A stretch of 28,904 nt of DNA, from contig JBHENN010000053.1 in the NCBI GenBank assembly GCA_046262015.1, forward strand, positions 1 through 28,904, read 5' to 3'. Every line of letters starts with the position of its first letter. The stretch's first letter is position 1. Under the pieces are notes generated by a model that was not told the DNA's origin, searched no databases, and saw only the letters and a list, made by a program, of their open reading frames with translations. A program made the position numbers and the translations under genes. Shown here one piece after another: positions 23,876 to 28,904 of the stretch. This stretch comes from JBHENN01 sp046262015 (GTDB taxonomy: Bacteria; Actinomycetota; CADDZG01; WHSQ01).

Positions 23876-24055
23876 CTACCTTTCGCCTCTCGCCACCTTG
23901 ACTGCAAAGTTCTGAAGCGTCTTCGTCACGTGCTCGACCTTGTGCTTCTTCTTGAGATGGTCGGCTACTTTGGAAAGAAGCTCCTCTTCAGAGTTCGCCT
24001 TGAAGTGACCGCGACAGGTAGCTCCTGCATCGGTTCAGCGGAACTCGTAAGCCAT
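23876..24055 (-). CDS. DUF1059 small protein with UGA at conserved Cys, candidate selenoprotein
   Basis: Minus-strand ATG at 24055 is preceded by GGGAGGG at good spacing and lies 21 bases after the small membrane protein gene. Reading through a single UGA (codon 7, 24037-24035) gives 59 residues: MAYEFR-U-TDAGATCRGHF, then EEELLSKVADHLKKKHKVEH, TKTLQNFAVKVAR and a TAG stop. This is a full-length DUF1059 protein in which UGA replaces the first conserved Cys and the second Cys (C14) is kept. The paralogue at 16603-16842 has Cys at this place. The rest of the frame is intact. An imperfect hairpin follows immediately. Ordinary gene calling would miss this gene. A nonsense mutation is the main alternative. 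Confidence 0.75.
24008..24034 (-). promoter_or_regulatory. Candidate bacterial SECIS hairpin in DUF1059 gene
   Basis: Directly after the UGA, ACCG pairs with CGGU, a two-by-two internal loop follows, and GCAGG pairs with CCUGU around the loop AGCUA. A G is the second loop base, as bacterial SECIS loops prefer. The loop begins only 11 bases from the UGA, closer than usual; a second fold (ACC with GGU around UGUCGC) places it 18 bases away but is weaker. Confidence 0.5.
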
Positions 24056-24076
24056 GTCCCTCCCTTCGGTCCCTCG

Positions 24077-24361
24077 TCAGCGTGCGACCTTGGTCCTCTT
24101 CCTCGGCGCCGGGGCCTTCGGGGCTTTCCTCTGGACCAATCCCTCGAGCGCGTCCCGGACCCCCGCCAGGTCCTTATTGATCTCCTCGACCACGCCCGTA
24201 AGGGGCTCGGTCTGGACCGCGATCGACCGCAGTCCGGCGATGATCGTCCCGAGGGTGAAGTTCACCTTGTGGAGGATGCGCGCGACGGTGATCAGGTACA
24301 GGGCCAGGACGACGACGGTCGCGGCGACCCCTATCAACGTGACGACTGCTACCAGCGGCAT
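24077..24361 (-). CDS. Small single-pass membrane protein
   Basis: The 94-residue protein starts at an ATG with GGGAGG five bases upstream. One membrane helix covers about 3-27 (LVAVVTLIGVAATVVVLALY). The rest is an amphipathic coiled-coil-like helix and a basic Pro- and Lys-rich tail (RKAPKAPAPRKRTKVAR). It is the middle gene of three on the minus strand, ten bases after the previous gene. Together with it, this probably forms a small membrane complex; function unknown. Confidence 0.75.
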   Translation of the reverse strand: MPLVAVVTLIGVAATVVVLALYLITVARILHKVNFTLGTIIAGLRSIAVQTEPLTGVVEEINKDLAGVRDALEGLVQRKAPKAPAPRKRTKVAR

Positions 24362-24371
24362 GTGGGCCTCC

Positions 24372-24620
24372 CTAGAGGATCCGCTCGAGCGCAGCGCCGT
24401 ACCTGCCGACGCCCGCACCGACTTTCTTGACCAGATCTCGGGTCTTGACCAGCTCGTCGGTGGCGTCGAGGTGCGCGATGAGGATCACACCGTGCTCGAG
24501 GACGTCGTCCGCGTACCTGCCGATCTCCACCGCGGGCCGGAGCACCCGGTTCAGCAGAAGGATCACGACCGGGATGATCACGCCGATAAAGACGATGTTG
24601 CCTATCCACCAGAGCGTCAT
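24372..24620 (-). CDS. Small membrane protein
   Basis: The 82-residue protein starts at an ATG after AGGAGG. It has a membrane helix at about 4-26 (WWIGNIVFIGVIIPVVILLL), then a predicted helix RPAVEIGRYADDVLEHGVIL and ELVKTRDLVKKVG. It is the first of three genes ending with the UGA-containing DUF1059 gene. The inverted repeat at 24663-24683 and a GC palindrome at 24640-24651 lie upstream. No family recognised. Confidence 0.75.
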   Translation of the reverse strand: MTLWWIGNIVFIGVIIPVVILLLNRVLRPAVEIGRYADDVLEHGVILIAHLDATDELVKTRDLVKKVGAGVGRYGAALERIL

Positions 24621-24662
24621 CCATCCTCCTGTCCCTAGTCGGGCCGGCCCGCGCCGGGCATT

Positions 24663-24683
24663 CTATATGCCTTTGCCACATAG
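24663..24683. promoter_or_regulatory. 7-7-7 inverted repeat between divergent genes
   Basis: CTATATG, seven bases, then CACATAG: an inverted repeat with one mismatch. It lies 43 bases from the start at 24620 and 44 bases from the start at 24727, so it could serve both. It is very similar to the element at 7312-7332 when both are read on the minus strand, including the shared AAAG or AAAGG centre. Confidence 0.45.
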
Positions 24684-24726
24684 TCTCCAGCGGGCCCTCC
24701 CGAGAGCGACCTCATAGGCTTGACCG

Positions 24727-25236
24727 ATGCCCCGAGCGAAGGCGTTGTTCGACGAGGTCCGCGCCGCCCAGGAGATGTTCGGGCGGGGCGAGACCACGGA
24801 GGGCTTCGCTCGCGCTGCCGCCCTGCGGGAGGAGGCCGGTGCGCTGTTGCAGGAGGGGCGCTCCCTCACGTCGTTCGAGCGCACCCATCTCGAGGCCGCG
24901 GTCACCTACACCACGGTGACCCTGGTCCTGGGGTGGGCCGAGGACCACCCCCCGGCGGAGTCGATCCCGGCGATCCGTCAGCTCGCTCAAGAGGCCGTCG
25001 CCGCCCACCGTCCGGGAAGAGAGACCTGGAAGGTCCTCGCCGCGGCGGCCGAGATGCTGGCGCGAGCCGGGGACGCCCCCGGGGCAGTGTGGGCGGTCAG
25101 GGCCGGTCGCGCGCTCGGATCGGCCGACGACTACCTCGTCAAGCTGTCCGGAAGCATCCAGTCGATGTATCCGCAGGTCTATGCGGAGTCGCCCGAAGAG
25201 CCCGGCCCCCGGCCTCCCCCCATCCCGGGCGCATAG
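24727..25236 (+). CDS. Hypothetical helical protein upstream of hyp genes
   Basis: The 169-residue protein is almost wholly helical, Ala-, Glu- and Arg-rich (MPRAKALFDEVRAAQEMFGR at the start), with a Pro-rich end. The repeated helix pairs could be TPR-like (GFARAAALREEAGALLQEGR, then WKVLAAAAEMLARAGDAPGA). No Cys and no membrane segment. No good ribosome site is visible, so translation may be leaderless. It precedes the hyp operon in the same direction by 99 bases. Confidence 0.65.
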   Translation: MPRAKALFDEVRAAQEMFGRGETTEGFARAAALREEAGALLQEGRSLTSFERTHLEAAVTYTTVTLVLGWAEDHPPAESIPAIRQLAQEAVAAHRPGRETWKVLAAAAEMLARAGDAPGAVWAVRAGRALGSADDYLVKLSGSIQSMYPQVYAESPEEPGPRPPPIPGA

Positions 25237-25335
25237 GCTCGTCCGGCAGGGGCTGCTGGTCGCAGGGTTTAATGTGTGCACGGAACATATAGTGAGCCGC
25301 GCACCCGGTCGCGGGCGTGGAAAGGGGCTTTCGGA
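25237..25335 (+). promoter_or_regulatory. Probable promoter region of the hyp operon
   Basis: No gene is visible here. GTGTGCACGGAACATATAGT lies at 25274-25293; its ACATATAGT core recurs in the same orientation before hydrogenase set 2 (10359-10370, minus). TATAGT could be a -10 box about 40 bases before hypC. A GAAAGGGG ribosome site precedes the ATG. Confidence 0.4.
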
Positions 25336-25608
25336 ATGTGCCTCGGCATCCCAGGTCAGGTCGTCGAGATAGTGGACGAGAAGCTCAACCTCGCCAAGGT
25401 CGACGTGGGCGGGGTCAAGCGCAACGTACAGATCGGCCTGATCGCGGGGGAGGGGATCCACCCCGGGGACTGGATCCTGATCCACGTCGGGTTCGCGCTG
25501 TCCAAGATCGACGAGGCCGAGGCCCGCTCCACGATGGACTTCCTCGAGGGGCTGGGCGAGGCGTACGAGGACGAGCTCGAGCAGCTCAAGTCGAGCGACA
25601 TCGCATGA
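25336..25608 (+). CDS. hypC: HypC hydrogenase assembly chaperone
   Basis: The 90-residue protein begins MCLGIPGQVVEI, the invariant HypC N-terminus, whose Cys2 binds the Fe(CN)2CO unit with HypD and delivers it to the large subunit. The middle VKRNVQIGLI and GDWILIHVGFALSKID complete the beta-barrel signature, followed by an acidic helix. It starts the hyp operon and overlaps the next gene by ATGA. Confidence 0.95.
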   Translation: MCLGIPGQVVEIVDEKLNLAKVDVGGVKRNVQIGLIAGEGIHPGDWILIHVGFALSKIDEAEARSTMDFLEGLGEAYEDELEQLKSSDIA

Positions 25609-25862
25609 GCCCCGAGTCTCTGCCCGTGATCGACCCTCAGTCCTACGGGGCGGTCTGCGCGGTGATCGACGGATGCCTCGTCTGCGGCGATGTCGCCGTG
25701 CCGGTGACCGTCCTCGAGGCATCCGAGCCGGACGCCACGTGCGAGGACGATCACGGTCAGCGGGGACGTGTCGGAGTGGAGCTCGTCATGCCGGTTTCGG
25801 TGGGTGATCGTCTCCTCGTCCACGGAGGGGTTGCGATCGCGCGGCTGGAGGAACCGCAGTGA
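25605..25862 (+). CDS. HypC/HupF-family paralogue with internal CLVCGD motif
   Basis: The 85-residue protein lacks the MCLG start but keeps the HypC barrel end VSVGDRLLVHGGVAIARLEE. Its N-terminal part has CAVIDGCLVCGDVAVPV, with a C-x2-C that resembles the HypC-like group whose Cys sits inside CITC-type motifs. It is coupled to hypC upstream (ATGA) and to hypD downstream (GTGA overlap). It may serve one of the two large subunits, or act at a different step of iron-centre delivery. Confidence 0.8.
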   Translation: MSPESLPVIDPQSYGAVCAVIDGCLVCGDVAVPVTVLEASEPDATCEDDHGQRGRVGVELVMPVSVGDRLLVHGGVAIARLEEPQ

Positions 25863-26980
25863 AGTACGTAGACGAGTTCCGCAACGCCAACCTCGCCCGC
25901 AGCCTCGCGACCCAGATCGCCGCGGTCGCCGAGCCGGGTCGTCATTACAAGATCATGGAGGTGTGCGGGGGCCACACGCACACGATCTACAAGCACGGGA
26001 TCGAGGACCATCTCCCCGATACCGTCGAACTGGTTCACGGACCGGGGTGCCCCGTGTGCGTGATCCCTATGGGACGCGTGGACGACGGCATCGCGATCGC
26101 GAAGCAGCCGGGGGTCATCTTCACCTGCTTCGGCGACATGATGCGCGTCCCCGGTGGTGCCGGCAGCTTGCTCGACGCCAAGGCAGAGGGCGCCGACGTT
26201 CGGTTCGTCTACTCACCACTGGACGCGCTCAAGCTCGCGCGCAACAACCCGGACCGCGAGGTCGTCTTCTTCGCCATCGGCTTCGAGACCACGGCACCCT
26301 CGACCGCTCTGACCCTGATGCGGGCGCGGGCCGAAGGCATCCGCAACTTCTCGGTCATGTGCAACCACGTGACGATCGTGCCCCCGCTGAGGGCGCTCCT
26401 CGAGTCGCCCGACCTTCGCCTCGACGGCTTCATCGGCCCGGGCCACGTGTCCACCGTGGTGGGTTGCAGGCCGTACGAGTTCATCCCGAAGCAGTACGGG
26501 CAACCGGTGGTTACGGCGGGGTTCGAGCCGCTCGACCTGTTGCAGGCGATCTACATGATCATGCAGCAGCTCGCGGAGGGTCGCGCCGAGGTGGAGAACC
26601 AGTATGCGCGCGTCGTCCCCTGGGAGGGCAACCTCAAGGCCCTGGAGGTCCTGGAAGAGGTGTTCGAGCTAAGGCCGTACTTCGAGTGGCGGGGGCTGGG
26701 CTTCATCTCGCAGAGCGCCCTCAAGCTGTCGGATGCGTACTCGGACTGGGACGCCGAGCTCCGCTACGAGGTGCCGGGCGTGCGCGTCGCCGACCCCAAG
26801 GCGTGCCAGTGCGGGGAGGTCCTGAAGGGCGTCATCAAGCCGTGGGAGTGCAAGGTCTTCGGTACCGCCTGCACCCCCGAGACCCCGATCGGCACGTGCA
26901 TGGTCTCGTCCGAGGGCGCATGCGCGGCGTACTACAACTTCGGACGCTTCGCGCGCTCCAAGGCCCGCACCGGGAGCTAG
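25859..26980 (+). CDS. hypD: HypD, Fe(CN)2CO scaffold protein
   Basis: The 373-residue protein has EVCGGHTHTIYKHGI (C36), GPGCPVC (C64, C67), GFETTAPSTA and the C-terminal [4Fe-4S] motifs ACQCGEVLKG, ECKVFGTACTPETPIGTC and GACAAYYNF. These match E. coli HypD, in which C41, C69 and C72 act with HypC to assemble the iron unit. It begins at GTG overlapping the upstream stop, with hypE four bases downstream. Confidence 0.96.
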   Translation: MKYVDEFRNANLARSLATQIAAVAEPGRHYKIMEVCGGHTHTIYKHGIEDHLPDTVELVHGPGCPVCVIPMGRVDDGIAIAKQPGVIFTCFGDMMRVPGGAGSLLDAKAEGADVRFVYSPLDALKLARNNPDREVVFFAIGFETTAPSTALTLMRARAEGIRNFSVMCNHVTIVPPLRALLESPDLRLDGFIGPGHVSTVVGCRPYEFIPKQYGQPVVTAGFEPLDLLQAIYMIMQQLAEGRAEVENQYARVVPWEGNLKALEVLEEVFELRPYFEWRGLGFISQSALKLSDAYSDWDAELRYEVPGVRVADPKACQCGEVLKGVIKPWECKVFGTACTPETPIGTCMVSSEGACAAYYNFGRFARSKARTGS

Positions 26981-26983
26981 CCG

Positions 26984-28060
26984 ATGGCCGACCTCAAGCA
27001 CGAGGTCCTCGCTCGCATCGAGAGGCAACGCAAGCTACGCGCGCGCTGGCGCGACGACCGCGTCACCATGTCGCACGGTGCCGGGGGGAAGACCACGCAC
27101 ACCCTCGTAACCGGTCTGTTCGCGCCGGCCTTCGCCAACGACGCCCTCGCGCCGCTCGCCGACGCGGCGCACGTCGAGCTCGATGGTGCGCGGCTCGCGT
27201 TCACGACGGATGCGTTCGTGGTCAAACCGCTGGTCTTCCCCGGCGGGTCCATCGGCGAGCTCGCCGTGAACGGCACCGTCAACGATCTCGCGGTGAGCGG
27301 CGCTCGGCCCGCGTTCGTGACCGCGGCCTACGTGCTGGAAGAAGGGCTCGACGCGGACGTGCTGCGCTACGAGGTCAAGGCGATGGCGGAGGCTGCCCGG
27401 CACGCCGGGGTTGCCGTGGTCGCGGGGGACACGAAGGTGGTCGAGCGTGGCAAGGCCGACGGCATGTACATCGTGACGAGCGGTATCGGCGTGCGCGATG
27501 CGCGCATCGAGCCGTCGGTCGAGTCGATGCAGCCGGGTGACCGGGTGCTCTGCTCGGGCACGATCGGCGACCACGGGACCGCGATCATGCTCGCGCGCGG
27601 AGACCTCGAGCTCGATGCCGACATCGAGTCGGACACCGCCCCGCTATGGGACCTGGTCGACGCTCTTCTCGGAGCCGCGGGACCGTCCGTGCGCGTCATG
27701 AGGGATCCCACGCGCGGCGGGGTGGCAACCGTCCTGAACGAGCTGGCCCAGGACGCCGGGTTGGGGGTGATCCTGGACGAGGACGCGGTTCCCGTGCGGC
27801 CCGCGGTGAAGGGCGCCAGCGAGATCCTCGGCATCGACGTGATGACCGTCGCCAACGAAGGAAAGCTCCTCGCGGTCGTGGCGCGAGATGCGGCGGGCGA
27901 CGCGCTCGCGGCGCTGCGCTCGGTTCCAGGAGGGGAGGACGCCGCGGTCGTCGGCGAGATCGCTCAGGATCCTCCCGGTATGGTCCTGGTCCGCACCGGT
28001 TTCGGAGGCACGCGCATCATGGACATGCTCATCGGAGATCCTCTGCCGCGCATCTGCTGA
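26984..28060 (+). CDS. hypE: HypE, carbamoyl dehydratase
   Basis: The 358-residue protein has the AIR-synthase fold: MSHGAGGKTTH, FTTDAFVVKPLVFPGGSIGE, ELAVNGTVNDLAVSGARP and PTRGGVATVLNE. It ends in PRIC; the terminal Cys is carbamoylated by HypF and dehydrated to thiocyanate for the Fe ligands. It follows hypD by three bases. hypF is not in this window and must lie elsewhere. Confidence 0.96.
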   Translation: MADLKHEVLARIERQRKLRARWRDDRVTMSHGAGGKTTHTLVTGLFAPAFANDALAPLADAAHVELDGARLAFTTDAFVVKPLVFPGGSIGELAVNGTVNDLAVSGARPAFVTAAYVLEEGLDADVLRYEVKAMAEAARHAGVAVVAGDTKVVERGKADGMYIVTSGIGVRDARIEPSVESMQPGDRVLCSGTIGDHGTAIMLARGDLELDADIESDTAPLWDLVDALLGAAGPSVRVMRDPTRGGVATVLNELAQDAGLGVILDEDAVPVRPAVKGASEILGIDVMTVANEGKLLAVVARDAAGDALAALRSVPGGEDAAVVGEIAQDPPGMVLVRTGFGGTRIMDMLIGDPLPRIC

Positions 28061-28066
28061 CGCGCT

Positions 28067-28904
28067 ATGGACGAGCGCGAGCGGATCGAGGGCGAATACC
28101 GCGTGCGGGAGGGGATCGTCCGGTCCTTCTTCCAGGCCGAGGCCCCGCGCCTCGCTGACCTATGTCATGTCATGGCTCGCCGCTTCGCGCGCGGGGGTCG
28201 CCTGATCGCCTTCGGCGCGGGGGCCGCAGCGACCGATGCCCAGCACGTATCGGTCGAGTTCGTGCACCCGGTGATCGTCGGGAAGCGGGCGTTGCCGGCG
28301 CTGGCGCTGGTGAACGACTCTCCGTCGGTCCTCGAGCTCGCGCTGCGAGATCCGTCGTCCTTCTTCGTCCGCCATCTCGAGATAGTTGGACGGCCCGAGG
28401 ACATGGCATTGGGGATGGTGCACCATGCCGGCGACACCGGCCTAGCGCCCGTGGCGGCGGCTCTCAAGCACGCGGGCTCGACGGACGCGCTGACGATCGG
28501 GCTCGGCGCGCCGGGAGCGTCCCTCGCGGCGGAGGCCGAGCATGCCTTCACCGTTCCGTCCGAGGACCCATTCATCGTGCAAGAGGTACACGAGACCCTC
28601 TATCACGTGCTGTGGGAGCTGGTGCACGTCTTCTTCGACCACAAGGGTCTGCTGGAGGACCGCGTGCGGGGAGCGTCGCACGACACGGGGCGCTCAGGGT
28701 TCCTCTATCCGTTCCTCGCAGAGGCCGAGGCGAACCTCGACGAGGTCCTCGTGGAGATCACGGGGTCGATCCGTACCAAGGCCGAAGACGTCATCGCGAT
28801 GCGCGCCGCGTCCCGGGACCCGTCCGGCCTCACCGAGACCGCTCGTCTGATCGCGCAGCGTGTAGCTGCGGGCGGCAAGATCCTCGCGTTCGGGAACGGC
28901 GGTT
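28067..28904 (+). CDS. Tandem SIS-domain protein (GmhA-like), cut by window end
   Basis: Open from an ATG six bases after hypE to the window edge, 279 residues so far. Residues 1-200 form one sugar-isomerase (SIS) domain: RGGRLIAFGAGAAATDAQHV and SVEFVHP resemble GmhA phosphoheptose isomerase, but the catalytic residues look altered (FGAGAAATDA where GmhA has GNGGSA-type). A second SIS domain starts at about 262 with RVAAGGKILAFGNGG. GmhA-like genes are known neighbours of actinobacterial hydrogenase clusters; their role there is not settled. Confidence 0.8.
   Translation, partial: MDERERIEGEYRVREGIVRSFFQAEAPRLADLCHVMARRFARGGRLIAFGAGAAATDAQHVSVEFVHPVIVGKRALPALALVNDSPSVLELALRDPSSFFVRHLEIVGRPEDMALGMVHHAGDTGLAPVAAALKHAGSTDALTIGLGAPGASLAAEAEHAFTVPSEDPFIVQEVHETLYHVLWELVHVFFDHKGLLEDRVRGASHDTGRSGFLYPFLAEAEANLDEVLVEITGSIRTKAEDVIAMRAASRDPSGLTETARLIAQRVAAGGKILAFGNGG

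Noticed and set aside
22966..23907. Longer form of the ABM-like protein starting at 23907
   Set aside because: It would need a TTG start and overlaps the DUF1059 gene; the GTG at 23838 begins directly before the conserved domain.
18925..24055. UGA read as Trp or Gly (alternative genetic code)
   Set aside because: Many clear genes here end with TGA at the expected family length (for example both set 1 hydrogenase subunits, hypC and hypE), so UGA is normally a stop in this genome.
24640..24651. Perfect palindrome CGGGCCGGCCCG as an operator
   Set aside because: Palindromes of G and C are common in DNA of this composition and no second copy was found; it may only be part of a 5' untranslated hairpin.
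25768..27540. Long plus-strand open frame over hypD and hypE
   Set aside because: Out of frame with hypD and hypE, which are unmistakable; the product is low-complexity.
1..28904. CRISPR arrays, insertion sequences, tRNA or rRNA genes
   Set aside because: I saw no regularly spaced direct repeats, no transposase-like protein with terminal repeats and no tRNA cloverleaf on either strand; this was by eye and a covariance-model search would be decisive.

Overview
This 28.9 kb window is GC-rich and gene-dense, with many ATGA or GTGA start-stop overlaps. It looks like a chromosomal hydrogenase island from an Actinomycetota-like bacterium; Chloroflexota or another deep-branching soil phylum cannot be excluded. 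There is no insertion sequence, CRISPR array, tRNA or rRNA that I can recognise. No gene-free stretch exceeds 300 bases; the longest are about 120 to 170 bases and are described as promoter regions.

Region 1 (1-5925): the start of a membrane-anchored protein, then a plus-strand operon with a [NiFe]-hydrogenase small and large subunit (set 1), an unusual maturation-protease-like protein, a NifU-like Fe-S protein and an unknown protein. A small Nfu_N protein (minus strand) and two small related proteins follow. Region 2 (5966-6841): a MerR regulator diverging from a small Cys-containing gene over a MerR-type operator. Region 3 (13695 down to 6855, minus strand): MoxR-type AAA+ ATPase, CoxE-like VWA protein, two unknown proteins, a second hydrogenase (large then small subunit, set 2) and a zinc-ribbon protein. 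Region 4 (13750-17186): methyltransferase, small acidic protein, canonical hydrogenase maturation protease coupled to a TPR protein, and a DUF1059 protein. Region 5 (17221-19704): an HTH-like protein and a coupled trio of NTF2-like protein, biotin-ligase-like protein and CooC-type ATPase. Region 6 (19735-23838, minus): secreted BNR/Asp-box protein, FtsH-like protease and a tandem ABM-like protein. Region 7 (23876-24620, minus): two small membrane proteins and a DUF1059 gene. Region 8 (24727-28904, plus): an unknown protein, then hypC, a hypC paralogue, hypD, hypE and a tandem SIS-domain protein cut by the window end.

The hydrogenases have no Tat signal and resemble the group 1h neighbourhood of high-affinity, O2-tolerant H2 oxidisers. 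They keep a CxxC at the proximal cluster where group 1h has CxxD, and they differ strikingly from each other. Most other genes look like assembly, regulation or Fe-S/Ni delivery functions for them; hypA, hypB and hypF are not in the window.

The main discovery candidate is two genes that each carry one in-frame UGA exactly where their family has a conserved Cys: the CooC-type ATPase (first Cys of its CxC metal site, codon 101) and a DUF1059 protein (first Cys, codon 7). Each UGA is followed by a hairpin resembling a bacterial SECIS element. Ordinary gene calling would split the first and miss the second. Together they suggest undescribed selenoproteins in a hydrogenase island. The hydrogenase large subunit of set 2 also ends exactly at the Ni-ligand motif, without the usual cleavable C-terminal extension.
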